Source: Dyella sp. ASV24 (lineage in GTDB: Bacteria > Pseudomonadota > Gammaproteobacteria > Xanthomonadales > Rhodanobacteraceae). Taken from it: DNA of 64,000 bases. This document shows positions 16,268 through 25,449 of the stretch, one piece after another. A model generated the notes under the pieces. It ran no database searches, had not been told where the DNA came from, and saw nothing but the letters and a program-made list of their open reading frames with translations. The stretch covers positions 22,973-86,972 of the forward strand of contig NZ_JAELTQ010000005.1 in NCBI RefSeq assembly GCF_016428905.1, given 5' to 3'. Made by a program: the position numbers and the translations under genes. Every line of letters starts with the position of its first letter. The first letter of the stretch is position 1.

Positions 16268-16457
16268 GTTGCAGCAGGCTTCGAAAAGTCCTAGCCGTGC
16301 GCGGTAGCGCAAGGTAGCTGCGCGGGGACGCTTTGGGCCGCCGTACAGGCTCGCTTTTTGAGCGAAGGCGAACGTTTCCTCCTTGCGCAAAACGTGTACC
16401 CTGCGCCGGCCTGATTGCTCAATCCGCACACTCCATCGACAAGACAGGGTTCGCGCC

Positions 16458-17174
16458 ATGCATTTCGAATTGCCGGAAGTCAGCGCTCATTCGCTGAAGG
16501 ATTTCGCCAAGCACTATCTGATGATCGTGGTCAGTATCCTGACCGCGCTTTCGCTGGAGGCATGGATCGAGCACGCGCATCACGAGCGGGCGGCGAAAGA
16601 GGCACGTGCGCGAATTGAAGCGGAGATTCATCAGAACCTGGTGGAAATCACCAAGGCCAGGGATCACGACCGCGAGCGTATCGCGTCACTGGAAAAGATC
16701 CGCAACGGCCTGCTGGACGCCTTGAAATCTCATGCGTCGGCCAGCGACATCGATAAATACGTTCACAACGCCATGGCCAACGAGTTCTATCTCGATGGCC
16801 GCTGGCCCACTCTCCGCCGCGAAGCCTGGGATGTAGCCGTCGCTGATCAGTCCGCCAGTTGGGTCGATACCGAGCAACTGCGCCGCTACTCCAGCATCTA
16901 CGCTGAGCAGAACACCAAGGCCGCCACCATTGCCGGTGAAACGACCGCAGTGCTTAGCGAATCACGCATGGCGGACGCCATGATCGACATTCAGACGGGT
17001 GAGTACGAGCCGCGGGAATTGCTGCACGTCACCAATCAGATGGTGGGCTTGTTGAGTGAAGAGGTGAACGCGCTCGACGCACTCGCCAAAGAGATCGGCG
17101 ACAGCTTCCCGGCAGCTTCCGGTACGCAGGTCGCCCATGTGCCAGCTGCCACCCCTTCGGCTGGCAATGGCTGA
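16458..17174 (+). CDS. Single-pass membrane protein of unknown function, coiled-coil rich
   Basis: A 238-residue protein. A short N-terminal cytoplasmic part is followed by one hydrophobic helix (YLMIVVSILTALSLEAWIE, about 20-38). A long, charged, helical domain comes next (HHERAAKEARARIEAEIHQNLVEI...), typical of a family of conserved Xanthomonadales proteins found singly. Its RWPTLRREAWDVAVADQS segment is the most family-like part. No enzyme motif. Probably a membrane-tethered scaffold; this is inference. Confidence 0.75.
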   Translation: MHFELPEVSAHSLKDFAKHYLMIVVSILTALSLEAWIEHAHHERAAKEARARIEAEIHQNLVEITKARDHDRERIASLEKIRNGLLDALKSHASASDIDKYVHNAMANEFYLDGRWPTLRREAWDVAVADQSASWVDTEQLRRYSSIYAEQNTKAATIAGETTAVLSESRMADAMIDIQTGEYEPRELLHVTNQMVGLLSEEVNALDALAKEIGDSFPAASGTQVAHVPAATPSAGNG

Positions 17175-17175
17175 G

Positions 17176-17379
17176 TCATTGGGGAAACCGTGAGTCCACG
17201 GGCACGGTGTCCGCATCATCGAATCGCCGTACTTCAATGCCATCGATCAGCGCTGGATCGGCATTGCGTATGTTGACGCCGATCAGATGCGCCGGCCCAG
17301 AAGGAACCTGAAGCCGAACGGCTCCGTAATGGCAGCTCGCAGTGAGCACTCGAGTAGATCGCCGAGGTTTACGGAGCAT
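17176..17379 (-). pseudogene. Remnant of a GFA-type (glutathione-dependent formaldehyde-activating family) gene
   Basis: The frame reads TASCHYGAVRLQVP, which is the GFA N-terminal zinc site (normally S-C-x-C-G-A-V), but with Tyr in place of the second Cys. It jumps at once to HLIGVNIRNADPALIDG, the C-terminal end of the family. The middle (about 70 residues with four more zinc cysteines) is gone. This is best explained as an internally deleted, non-functional copy. Confidence 0.45.
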
Positions 17380-17480
17380 CGATAAAAGCTGTCGCCCACA
17401 CGGCGAGATACACAGCCATAAACATGGCGGCGATTCACTCGCGTGAATTCGCCGCCACGTGTCGCTTCGAACGCTGTCGC

Positions 17481-17891
17481 TCAGCGCAACTGTTGGATAC
17501 GGAGCATATTGCCGGCCGGATCGCGCACGGCGCAATCGCGAACACCGTACGGCTGATCAGTTGGCTCCTGCACGATGTCGGCATCCCGCGCCTGCAACCG
17601 CTCGAAGGCACCAGCAAGATCGTGGGTGGCGAGCAGAATCATGCCAAAGGTGCCCTTCGCCATCATCTCGGCAATGGTGCGGCGCTCATCGTCGGTGACG
17701 CCTGGGCTGGCTTCCGGCGGATACAGCACGATGGAAGTCGCTGGCTGGCCCTTCGGGCCCACTGTGATCCAGCGCTTGCCGCCGTAACCGACGTCGTTGC
17801 GCACCTCGAAACCCAAGGTGTCGCGGTAGAACACCAACGCGGCGTCGGGATCGTTCTGGGGGAGGAAACTGGAGTGAATCTGGATATCCAT
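17481..17891 (-). CDS. VOC family protein (glyoxalase fold)
   Basis: A 136-residue VOC protein: IHSSFLPQNDPDAALVFYRDTLGFEV at the N-terminus, and GVRDCAVRDPAGNMLRI at the end (the conserved DP.GN.(L/I) motif). It is encoded 35 nt after the AraC-type regulator on the same strand, a common VOC/AraC operon pairing. ATG 17891 is preferred (purine-rich GAGAG before it); ATG 17921 gives ten more residues without family character. Substrate unknown, possibly detoxification or antibiotic binding. Confidence 0.87.
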   Translation of the reverse strand: MDIQIHSSFLPQNDPDAALVFYRDTLGFEVRNDVGYGGKRWITVGPKGQPATSIVLYPPEASPGVTDDERRTIAEMMAKGTFGMILLATHDLAGAFERLQARDADIVQEPTDQPYGVRDCAVRDPAGNMLRIQQLR

Positions 17892-17926
17892 GGCGCTCTC
17901 TCGGTGGGTGGTGAAGTCCATGGGGA

Positions 17927-18376
17927 TCAGTCTAGTTCCGGCTCCCGCGCCGGCGCTTCTCGATTCCTGATCGGTCGCGTCACCTGCTTGGCCACGCACG
18001 AGGGCATCCCCTGCGTCGCCAGTGCCTGGCCGCGTCGGTAGGCACTGGGCGACATGCCAACCAGCTCGGTGAACCGCGTGCTGAAGGTGCCGAGCGAAGA
18101 GCACCCCACTTCAAAGCAGACCTCGGTGACGCTGAGTTCACCCTGGCGCAACAAGGCCATCGCGCGTTCAATGCGCCGCGTCATCAGATACGAATAAGGC
18201 GACTCGCCATACGCCTGGCGAAACTGGCGACTGAGGTGCCCTGCCGACATGTGCACCCCGCTTGCCAGCACCTCGACATCCAGCGGTTGCGCGTAGTCAC
18301 GGTCGATCCTGTCGCGCACGCGACGCAGCCGTGCAAGGTCGCGCAGGCTTTGCGCTTCGTCGGGTCTGCGGGTCAT
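17927..18376 (-). CDS. AraC-family transcription regulator (short form)
   Basis: A 149-residue protein that is nearly only the two-HTH AraC DNA-binding domain: LDVEVLASGVHMSAGHLSRQFRQAYGESPYSYL, then LSVTEVCFEVGCSSLGTFSTRFTELVGMSPSAYR. It lacks the usual N-terminal ligand domain. First gene of an operon with the VOC protein and divergent from the flavin reductase gene (18488), so the 111-bp gap probably holds its target site. Confidence 0.92.
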   Translation of the reverse strand: MTRRPDEAQSLRDLARLRRVRDRIDRDYAQPLDVEVLASGVHMSAGHLSRQFRQAYGESPYSYLMTRRIERAMALLRQGELSVTEVCFEVGCSSLGTFSTRFTELVGMSPSAYRRGQALATQGMPSCVAKQVTRPIRNREAPAREPELD

Positions 18377-18487
18377 CTGCGGATCGTGTCACGACGCAGA
18401 AGCGGGCTCAAGTCACCCCGTTGTAGCGATACGCTGGAGTGCTGGCAGAATGCGGCGCTTATCGACATCACAGACGAGACAGACCCC

Positions 18488-19069
18488 ATGGACAGCCATG
18501 TTTCACCGGTACCGCTGGAAAAGGCCTACCGCCTGCTCAACCATGGCCCTACGGTGCTGGTGTCGGCCCGCCACGACGGCATGGATAACGTCATGGCCGC
18601 CGCCTGGGCCTGCGCGCTGGATTTCGACCCGCCCAAGCTCACCGTCATTCTCGACAAGATGACCAAGACCCGTGAGTTGATCGAGAAGACCGGCCGTTTT
18701 GTCGTCCAGGTACCCACAGCGGCGCAGCTGCAGCTCACGTACACCGTCGGCAACCTGGGACGCGCGCAGGCCGCCGACAAACTGGAGCGTGCCGGTGTGC
18801 AGTGGTTCGACATCGACGGCCAGGACCTGCCGTTTGTCGCTGGCTGCTCCGCGTGGCTGGCATGCCGGCTCATTCCCGAGCCGCACAACCAGGAGACGTA
18901 CGATCTGTTCATCGGTGAAGTCGTCGGCGCATGGGCCGATAGCCGCGCCTTCGCCAACGGCCATTGGGACTACGAGAATGCCGAGCCCGCGTGGCGCAGC
19001 CTGCACTACATCGCGGGCGGTCAGTTCTATGCCATCGGGGAATCGCTGAAGGCCAAGCCCATCGAATAA
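18488..19069 (+). CDS. Flavin reductase family protein (FMN-binding split barrel)
   Basis: A 194-residue protein of the flavin reductase-like fold: TVLVSARHDGMDNVMAAAWACALDFDPPKLTVILD is the FMN-binding segment, followed by FVVQVPTAAQ. It probably reduces FMN or uses it to donate electrons to a partner oxygenase; no partner is adjacent. It is divergent from the AraC/VOC pair. A weak promoter may lie upstream (TTGTAG at 18421, CAGAAT at 18446, spacing 19). ATG 18488 gives the family's usual length. Confidence 0.87.
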   Translation: MDSHVSPVPLEKAYRLLNHGPTVLVSARHDGMDNVMAAAWACALDFDPPKLTVILDKMTKTRELIEKTGRFVVQVPTAAQLQLTYTVGNLGRAQAADKLERAGVQWFDIDGQDLPFVAGCSAWLACRLIPEPHNQETYDLFIGEVVGAWADSRAFANGHWDYENAEPAWRSLHYIAGGQFYAIGESLKAKPIE

Positions 19070-19096
19070 GGCATCAGGCTACGCTCGCTGCGTGCG

Positions 19097-19543
19097 CTAT
19101 GCACCCCAGCCGAAGTCCGAGTAAGGGACGCCATCCAGCGCACAACGAATACCTTGGGCGGTGTAAGGAATCACATTCCCGGGCAATCGAGTCGGCTCGT
19201 ACCAGTCCAGGTGATCGTGCTTTTCAGGCTCCACCAATCGCGGCTCACCCTTCCACCTATCTGCGCGAAAGAAGGCACCCAACCACTCGTTGCCGGAATC
19301 GCCGGAACGGCAATGCATAAGATGCACGAGCCGAAGCGCTGACGGCTCGGCCCACAGCCCGGTTTCTTCGCGGAGCTCACGGGCGGCGGCGTTCGCGAGC
19401 GGTTCGCCGCCGTCATGTGCGCCAGCGGGAAGACTCAGGCATCCATCGTTCCATCCCGTATGGCTCCGCCGCAGCAGTAGCACCCTCCCCTCGCGCTGAA
19501 CGATGACGAAGACACTCGTGGTCAATGGGAAACGCTGCCTCAC
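19097..19543 (-). CDS. Nudix hydrolase
   Basis: A 148-residue protein with the Nudix box in GAHDGGEPLANAAARELREETGL, matching Gx5Ex7REUxEExGU (the REUxEE part is RELREE). It would cleave a nucleoside diphosphate linked to another group, with Mg2+. GTG 19543 is chosen: AGAGGGG lies about 6 nt upstream and the domain's first strand (TTSVFVIVQREGRVLLLRR) follows directly. It lies 46 nt after the secreted-protein gene on the same strand. Confidence 0.85.
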   Translation of the reverse strand: MRQRFPLTTSVFVIVQREGRVLLLRRSHTGWNDGCLSLPAGAHDGGEPLANAAARELREETGLWAEPSALRLVHLMHCRSGDSGNEWLGAFFRADRWKGEPRLVEPEKHDHLDWYEPTRLPGNVIPYTAQGIRCALDGVPYSDFGWGA

Positions 19544-19589
19544 CCTATCCCCTCTTTCGGCGCCATCGACATGCCACCTGCAAAGCACA

Positions 19590-20219
19590 TTACTTCTTTG
19601 TGTATGGAAGTTCGGGCGTGAGGTACGGCGGGTCCGGGCGTGGGAGCAACGTGATGTCCGTGGGCAGATGGCATTGCCCAATGTCCGCAAGGCCGCTGCG
19701 TCGCAAGACAACATGATCCACGTGCGGCTCCTTAGGCTCAGCCACGCCCGCTCCCCAGGAACTCCCGGTGCCAGCAAGCTCGCTCCCTGAGGGAGTCAGT
19801 GTGGCGATGTAGCCAGAGTCGGGGGACCGCGCCAGGGAAACTTCCACGTGCCCATCCCGATAAGTCCAGCGAGTCAACTCCGGCCACCGGGTACTCACAT
19901 ACCCACGGCTCTTTCGGCCAGGCAACAAGTTGAGCCGAAAGCAAGCATTGGCGGGCCCTCTCTCCAACACGGCGCTATAGCCACTATCCAGTCGTTCCAT
20001 GTCTGCCTGCCCAAGCGGGCGTGGCAGCATCACCACCAACCCGCCAATGAAGGCATTTCCGGTCTCATCGAATGTACAAGCACCGTCGCAGATAAGAATC
20101 TCGTAGGTGCCGTCAGGCAAATCCTTCGGATTGTCGTCAGCCATCGCCCCACGGGATGACGCGGCAACGGCCAAAAGAATGGCTACTGTGCTGTACGAAA
20201 AACGACGAGCGGCACCCAT
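19590..20219 (-). CDS. Exported protein of unknown function
   Basis: A 209-residue protein with a signal peptide (MGAARRFSYSTVAILLAVAASSRGAMA, about 27 residues). The mature part starts DDNPKDLPDGTYEILICDGACTF and contains a pair of cysteines (C..A-C) early and more later. I recognise no family. Start at 20219 fits AAGGAG 9 nt upstream. Composition is a little less GC-rich than the neighbours. It precedes the Nudix gene. Confidence 0.75.
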   Translation of the reverse strand: MGAARRFSYSTVAILLAVAASSRGAMADDNPKDLPDGTYEILICDGACTFDETGNAFIGGLVVMLPRPLGQADMERLDSGYSAVLERGPANACFRLNLLPGRKSRGYVSTRWPELTRWTYRDGHVEVSLARSPDSGYIATLTPSGSELAGTGSSWGAGVAEPKEPHVDHVVLRRSGLADIGQCHLPTDITLLPRPDPPYLTPELPYTKK

Positions 20220-20337
20220 TCCAAAACACTCCTTGTCCAACCGCCCATCGCTCGAGCGACAAAGGGATCTGCGCAGAGGCCAAGCAAGCGCTGGCTTCGT
20301 TTCAAGGCTAGGGTAGGCAAATACCCTACATCAAATT

Positions 20338-23061
20338 CTATGGTGCAACACGATTGCCGATGGCAACACCATTCCTCGCTGCAGACAACGACTCCCGCAA
20401 GCGCTGCACATACAACGCGTAGTAGTCCCCCGGCGATGCGGCACTGATGCGCGCAAGCAGTTGCACCACTGCTGCTCGCTGGTTGTCGTCGAACGGCGCG
20501 TTCACGGCACGCGAAAGATCCAGCCATGCTCCACTGAGCGTATCCAGATCATCGCTGTCAGCGAGCCTGAGCGCCTCGGTATAGGCGTGTGTAGCGCCAG
20601 CCCCATCACCGGCCATCTGCATCAGCTCGCCACGACGCCGCCATACCGGGGCCATGCGCGCGGGATCGTTCGGCCAGTTGGCGGCGACGGTATGCGCGGC
20701 ATCGTCCAGCATCCGGTTCGCGGCATCCATCCTGTCAGAGACAGCCGCGGCGTGTGCGCAGACCAGATCCAGGCGTACATGCACCGGGGCCTGCAACGGC
20801 GGCATCTTCGCGAAGTACGGTTCGCAGGTATTCAGGGCCTCGGATGGGTCACCCCACTTGTCATGCAGATCAGCTTGGCTTGCGTCAATGAAGCCGGTCA
20901 GCACCACCTTGTTGCCTCGCCACTGGTCGGCGTGGATCGACGCCAGCGCAGAACGCAGCAAGGCCGCGGCTTCGTCATGGCGAGATGACGCGGCCAGCAG
21001 ATTGGCGAGGTACATCTGCGAACGCGCCACCAGAAAATGGCCATCGCCCCAGATCGTTCGCTGCGTAGCCAGCGCCTTCCTGAGCAAGGGCTCGCCCTGC
21101 GCTGGCCGAAGCAAGGTGCCGAGCATCAGGCCGGTCTGTTCTTCCGCCGCCGCCGTCTTCCAATCCAGTTCGCCGAACTGGCGCAGGTTGTTCTCCATGC
21201 CCTCACGCGCGGCGCGATAGGCATCCTCGTTGCGGTTGAGCAGCAGGTAGTACTGGGTCATGCGCTCCATGACCGAGCCGAACTCGCTCTTGCCGTAGCG
21301 CCCTCGCCACAATTTGGCTGCGGCCTGCAGGTGCATCAGATCGTCGGCATCACCAGCCGCGTGCGAGTGCATGCCGAAGGCTGCCACCTGATAGTGCGCA
21401 CGCGCCAACCGATCGGGCGAGGATTCACCCGCGGCGGTATAGATGGCCAGGGCCCGTTTCGCATCCTGGTAAGCATCGGGATAACGCCCCTGCCCTTCCA
21501 GATCCGACGTGCGGTCGAGCAAGGCATCCGCGTATTCCGGGCTGTCTTTGCCCATCAGCGCCAGCGATTGCGCCAGCCGTGCCTCGTGCAGCTTTGATGC
21601 GGCGTCGGCCATGCCCAGGCTGGTGGTAAGCGCGGCCAGATCGTGCATCAGCTGGAATCGTGCCTGCGGCTGGTCGGGCATACTGCTCGTCACGCGATCC
21701 GCGGCCAACGCCACCAGCTCGTGCGCCGGCATATTGCGTGAGCGCGTGTCGGGAATAGGCAGGCCGCGCGGATTGAACACGCCCAGCACAAACTGGTACA
21801 GCGCCTGGTTACGCGCCGCCTCACGGTTGGCCATGTGGGCCTGATGCAAAGCTTCGCCGGTCATCCCCAACAAGGCCGCCACCGCCAGCGCGCCTGCTGT
21901 CACACCCGCTTTATGCCGGCTAACGAAACGGGACAGCCGGTAGCCTGCACTCGGCCTGCGCGCGAGCACGGGCTCGCCACGCAGATGGCGGCTCACGTCG
22001 TCGACCAATGCCTCGACCGTCGCGTAACGGTGGCCGGGTGTCTTGTCGGTCGCCTTGAGGATGATGGTGTCCAGGTCACCGCGTAGTCGCCGCTGCAGCG
22101 TGCGATCCGCGACGCGCTCGGAAGGGTGACGCAAGCTCTGATGGAGAATGCAGTGCGCCAACGCCTGACGGCCGGTTTGCGCTGGCTCATACGCACTTAC
22201 ACCGCTAAGCAGGCGATACAACAGCAGGCCTAGCGCATAGATATCGGACGCCACACCGGGTCGCTCGCCGCGTACTTGCTCAGGTGATGCGCCCTCCAGC
22301 GATAGCGGTGATGCGCCAGCCGCCGTGAGCGCGGGTGACTCGTCGTCGATATCAAGCAATTGCGCAATACCGAAATCCAACAGGCGTACCTGGCCATCGT
22401 CGTTCACCCGGACATTGCCGGGCTTGAGGTCACGATGGATGACCAATTGGCCATGCGCGTACTGCACCGCACCGCCTATCTGCAGAAACAGGGTCAGCCG
22501 CTGCTCCATGCTTAGTTGCCGGCTGTCGCACCAATCGAGCAGATTCGCGCCCGACACGTATTCCAGCGCCAGCCACGGCTGGCCTTGCTCATCGATGCCC
22601 GCATCGTAAAGGCGCGCAATGTGCGGATGATTCAACGCGCTGAGGATATCCCGCTCTCGCGTGAAACGCTCACCCAAGCGGCCCGTGCCGTATCCAGGCA
22701 GGGGCAACTTCAAGGCGACCTCGCGTTCGAGCAGGCCATCGTCACGATGCGCCAGCCACACTTCGGCCATGCCACCGTAGCCAAGCAGCGAACGCAGACG
22801 CCATGGACCGACACGTTCCCCCGGCTGATGATGGGCTACGTCACCCGTATCGGCCACCGCGATCGCAGGCATCGTGTCCAAGAAGCCTGCCGCATCGGCA
22901 GCGCGTGCAGACGCCAGCAGTGTGCGCACACGCGCAGCCAACGCAGGATGCGTGCCATCCAGCGAGCTCAGCTCAGCCTCTTGCCTCGCGGGCTCCATGT
23001 CGAGCAAGGCATCCAGAAGCGCCGAAACCACGGACCAAGCGGGCGTGATCGGCTCGCTCAT
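20338..23061 (-). CDS. Membrane Ser/Thr protein kinase with C-terminal TPR region
   Basis: A 907-residue eukaryotic-type kinase. The kinase domain covers about 88-350: glycine loop GYGGMAEVW (94-102), Lys118 in VALKLPLP, HRDLKPGN (209-216), DFG (229-231). All catalytic residues are present. A membrane helix (about 385-405, AGALAVAALLGM...) follows, then a long tetratricopeptide-like helical region, probably periplasmic. It sits directly after an ECF sigma gene, and its ATG overlaps the sigma stop codon (ATGA), so the two are translationally coupled. The kinase probably controls the sigma factor or shares a stress pathway; the phosphorylated target is not known. Confidence 0.93.
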   Translation of the reverse strand: MSEPITPAWSVVSALLDALLDMEPARQEAELSSLDGTHPALAARVRTLLASARAADAAGFLDTMPAIAVADTGDVAHHQPGERVGPWRLRSLLGYGGMAEVWLAHRDDGLLEREVALKLPLPGYGTGRLGERFTRERDILSALNHPHIARLYDAGIDEQGQPWLALEYVSGANLLDWCDSRQLSMEQRLTLFLQIGGAVQYAHGQLVIHRDLKPGNVRVNDDGQVRLLDFGIAQLLDIDDESPALTAAGASPLSLEGASPEQVRGERPGVASDIYALGLLLYRLLSGVSAYEPAQTGRQALAHCILHQSLRHPSERVADRTLQRRLRGDLDTIILKATDKTPGHRYATVEALVDDVSRHLRGEPVLARRPSAGYRLSRFVSRHKAGVTAGALAVAALLGMTGEALHQAHMANREAARNQALYQFVLGVFNPRGLPIPDTRSRNMPAHELVALAADRVTSSMPDQPQARFQLMHDLAALTTSLGMADAASKLHEARLAQSLALMGKDSPEYADALLDRTSDLEGQGRYPDAYQDAKRALAIYTAAGESSPDRLARAHYQVAAFGMHSHAAGDADDLMHLQAAAKLWRGRYGKSEFGSVMERMTQYYLLLNRNEDAYRAAREGMENNLRQFGELDWKTAAAEEQTGLMLGTLLRPAQGEPLLRKALATQRTIWGDGHFLVARSQMYLANLLAASSRHDEAAALLRSALASIHADQWRGNKVVLTGFIDASQADLHDKWGDPSEALNTCEPYFAKMPPLQAPVHVRLDLVCAHAAAVSDRMDAANRMLDDAAHTVAANWPNDPARMAPVWRRRGELMQMAGDGAGATHAYTEALRLADSDDLDTLSGAWLDLSRAVNAPFDDNQRAAVVQLLARISAASPGDYYALYVQRLRESLSAARNGVAIGNRVAP

Positions 23062-23663
23062 GTCATCGCCTCCCACAGCAGCGCGCGTGCCTTCAGCCAG
23101 TCGCGCTGCACGGTGCGCCGGGAAACATTCAATGCGTCGGCCGCGTCGACCTCATCGAGCCCGACGAAGTAACGCAGCTCCACCACGCGCGCCAGGCGGG
23201 GATCGATCTTCTCCAACGCCTGCAATGCATCGTGCACACGGAGAATCTCCGCATCGCCATCGGGCTGCGGCAGCTGGGTATCGAGCGTGACCTGCCGAAC
23301 ATTGCCACCTCGGCGCAGCGCTGCCCGTTCACGCGCAGCATCCACCATCACTGAGCGCATGGCCTGCGCGGCGTAGCCGAAGAAATGGGCCTTGTCGTCC
23401 TTCCACACGGCATGGCGTTCACGCAGGCGGAACCACACCTCATGCACCAGCGACGTGGTGTTCAACAGGGTCAGCGGCTCGCCTTTACGCAGGCGCTGAT
23501 GGGCCATGCGTTTGAGTTCATCGTACGTCTCGGCGAGCAGGTCACCGTTGGGCGGAGCACTGGGGGCAAGCGGCATAGGGATCGGCTTTGGGCTGGGACA
23601 ACGGACGCCATCGGCCATGGCACGCATTGCATCGGCATGGTGCCAGATTTCTTTTGCAGGCAT
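23058..23663 (-). CDS. ECF-type RNA polymerase sigma factor (Sig-70_X6/TIGR02999-like)
   Basis: A 201-residue sigma factor. Region 2 is AETYDELKRMAHQRLRKGEPLTLLNTTSLVHEVWFRL, followed by AHFFGYAAQAMRSVMVDAARERAALRRGG. Region 4 helix-turn-helix: LDEVDAADALNVSRRTVQRDWLKARALLW. Both are typical of the group that always pairs with a TPR-kinase, as here. The stop overlaps the kinase start. Several in-frame ATGs occur near the 5' end (for example 23627, 23618, 23576); the longest is given and the true start is uncertain by up to about 30 residues. Confidence 0.92.
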   Translation of the reverse strand: MPAKEIWHHADAMRAMADGVRCPSPKPIPMPLAPSAPPNGDLLAETYDELKRMAHQRLRKGEPLTLLNTTSLVHEVWFRLRERHAVWKDDKAHFFGYAAQAMRSVMVDAARERAALRRGGNVRQVTLDTQLPQPDGDAEILRVHDALQALEKIDPRLARVVELRYFVGLDEVDAADALNVSRRTVQRDWLKARALLWEAMT

Positions 23664-23743
23664 GGCGCTTTCGGGCGCCGGTTTCCGTATGAGGAGGTAA
23701 GGCGATCTGTTCGCCGCCCCATCCGCCCGACCAAAGGACCTTC

Positions 23744-24688
23744 ATGAAACGCCCTGCCTTGCTCCTTCCCTGCCTGCTTGCCGCAGCCGTGCTCGCCGCC
23801 TGCGGCAAGCACGATGCGCCTGCCAGCGCAGCATCAACGGCTGCCGCCCCTGCGCACAACGAAGCCAGCGCCCCGGCCGCTCCGGAACGCCGCGACGCCA
23901 AGCCCATGGATGCCTACGAACTGATCGACCTCTCCCCCAGCAGCTACCCCGAGCCCGTTTATCAAGGCTTGATCCGTCAGGTGCGCGCCGCGTTCTGGTC
24001 CGCTGCGCCGAAGGACATGGACAAGCTGGCCTACGACTACGTCGACGCGTACCGGCAAGAGAACGACAGTTTCAAGCGCGCAGACATCGTCAAAGCACAT
24101 GCCACTGAGTTGGAACAGGATCTCGCGACCGCCCAGCAACGGCGTGACTACGCCGTGCGCAACAGCTCGCTCATGCAGGTGTATCCGTACGACGCAGCTA
24201 CGGGCAGCTTCAAGATCGCGTTCTCCACGGACGGCGAGAGTAGCGGCATCGGGGTGTTCAAGAACGCGGGCAATCCACATCCCTATGGCGCGTGGAACTT
24301 CCGCTTCGTCGGCATTCCCACGATGGCCTCGGGCAAAAGCTACGCCTATCACCCGAAGAACGAAGACGAGGCCCGCGCCATCGAAGCCATACTGGCATCA
24401 CAACGCAGTGCCGGCGGTGGCGACTGGATCACCGTCCTGACCCAGTACGAAGGCCACACGCTGGGCACGATCCCGGGGCCCGGCAAGGATGACGCCGTCA
24501 TTCTCGGCATCGACGCCATTACCGCTGTCGATCGCAAAACGGGCAAACCGCTGTTCTCCCTCGGCGGCAAGGATCTCGGCCCTATCGAGGTGAAGTGTTC
24601 GACCACTCGCAAGGCACTGAACCTGGCGGAACCGGCCGCCACCGGCGCGGGGTGGAACATGGCCGCCTCCAGCGAGTCGCCGTGCTGA
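23744..24688 (+). CDS. Lipoprotein of unknown function
   Basis: A 314-residue lipoprotein: signal peptide with lipobox VLAAC (Cys at about 20), an Ala/Pro-rich linker (to 50), then a domain YELIDLSPSSYPEPVYQGLIRQVRAAFW.. with conserved aromatic and charged residues. I recognise no catalytic motif. It is divergent from the ECF sigma/kinase pair and followed by a second small lipoprotein gene 46 nt later, so it may share regulation with that pair. Confidence 0.8.
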   Translation: MKRPALLLPCLLAAAVLAACGKHDAPASAASTAAAPAHNEASAPAAPERRDAKPMDAYELIDLSPSSYPEPVYQGLIRQVRAAFWSAAPKDMDKLAYDYVDAYRQENDSFKRADIVKAHATELEQDLATAQQRRDYAVRNSSLMQVYPYDAATGSFKIAFSTDGESSGIGVFKNAGNPHPYGAWNFRFVGIPTMASGKSYAYHPKNEDEARAIEAILASQRSAGGGDWITVLTQYEGHTLGTIPGPGKDDAVILGIDAITAVDRKTGKPLFSLGGKDLGPIEVKCSTTRKALNLAEPAATGAGWNMAASSESPC

Positions 24689-24734
24689 TGCACGCGGTGC
24701 GCGACACACCCTCCCTCCAGCTCAAGGAACACTC

Positions 24735-25010
24735 ATGAAACGACTGCTCACGATAACGCTCACCACCTTGACCCTTGCCGCCTGCTCGTCCGGCCCCAGC
24801 ACCGACGACGTCAAGGCCGCCGTGCGCAAGCAAATGACCGCACTGGCCGGCAACCAGGCGACGGAGATCTACGCCAAGGAGATCGATGCGATCAAGGTGC
24901 TCGGCTGCAAGTCGGCCGACCGCGGCTACGAGTGCGACGTGCAAGGCGCAACAGGCGTACAGCGACAGCGCTTCATCAAGACGGATGACGGCTGGGTGCT
25001 GGCGCAGTAA
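24735..25010 (+). CDS. Small lipoprotein of unknown function
   Basis: A 91-residue lipoprotein: MKRLLTITLTTLTLAACSS (lipobox LAAC), mature part about 72 residues with two Cys (GCKSADRGYECDV) that may form a disulfide, ending in DDGWVLAQ. Short domains of this shape occur as outer-membrane lipoproteins in Xanthomonadales. Second gene of a two-gene unit, ended by the hairpin at 25021-25048. Confidence 0.78.
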   Translation: MKRLLTITLTTLTLAACSSGPSTDDVKAAVRKQMTALAGNQATEIYAKEIDAIKVLGCKSADRGYECDVQGATGVQRQRFIKTDDGWVLAQ

Positions 25011-25020
25011 GAGCAATATG

Positions 25021-25048
25021 TCGATACCTCGCACAGGCGAGGTATCGA
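25021..25048 (+). terminator. Long perfect hairpin between convergent genes
   Basis: TCGATACCTCGC (25021-25032) pairs with GCGAGGTATCGA (25037-25048) around ACAG: 12 bp, no mismatch. It lies 10 nt after the lipoprotein stop and 20 nt after the convergent gene's stop. There is no T-tract; it may still end transcription in both directions. Confidence 0.6.
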
Positions 25049-25068
25049 CCGCGCATCGACAAGGCCCG

Positions 25069-25419
25069 TCATTGCCCGAAATACCGGTGAACGAGCCGCA
25101 AAAGTCGCTCCTTATCCAGCTCGATATCAGTCGAGGTGTACTGCTCCACATCGCGACTCGCCCAGGCGTCGATGACCCGGACGCCTGCGGATGAGCCGTC
25201 AAGGCGGAGCGCAAAGATATGCGCACCGGTCCAGCTCCGATGAAAATGAAGCCAGCCATCCTCGGCGTAGATGAACCACTTGTCGTCCATGTCCTCGGGG
25301 ATATGGCCAGTGAGCATCCGCTCGGCGGTCGCATCGGAGAAAATCTCTGGAACGTTCAAGCGCGCCCGCTCTTTCGGTGGCGGCAGCGTCTTCCATGATG
25401 TGCGCGTTGCGTTGGTCAT
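25069..25419 (-). CDS. Small soluble protein of unknown function
   Basis: A 116-residue soluble protein. It has a DKWFIYAEDGWLHFHRSWTG beta stretch and an HIFALRLDG strand, which together suggest a compact immunity- or inhibitor-like fold. I recognise no named family. The adjacent GNAT gene starts upstream on the same strand and ends 30 nt before it (25450), so the two are probably co-transcribed. Confidence 0.7.
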   Translation of the reverse strand: MTNATRTSWKTLPPPKERARLNVPEIFSDATAERMLTGHIPEDMDDKWFIYAEDGWLHFHRSWTGAHIFALRLDGSSAGVRVIDAWASRDVEQYTSTDIELDKERLLRLVHRYFGQ

Positions 25420-25449
25420 GCGTTCTCCGTATGCCGCGTCACCGCAATC

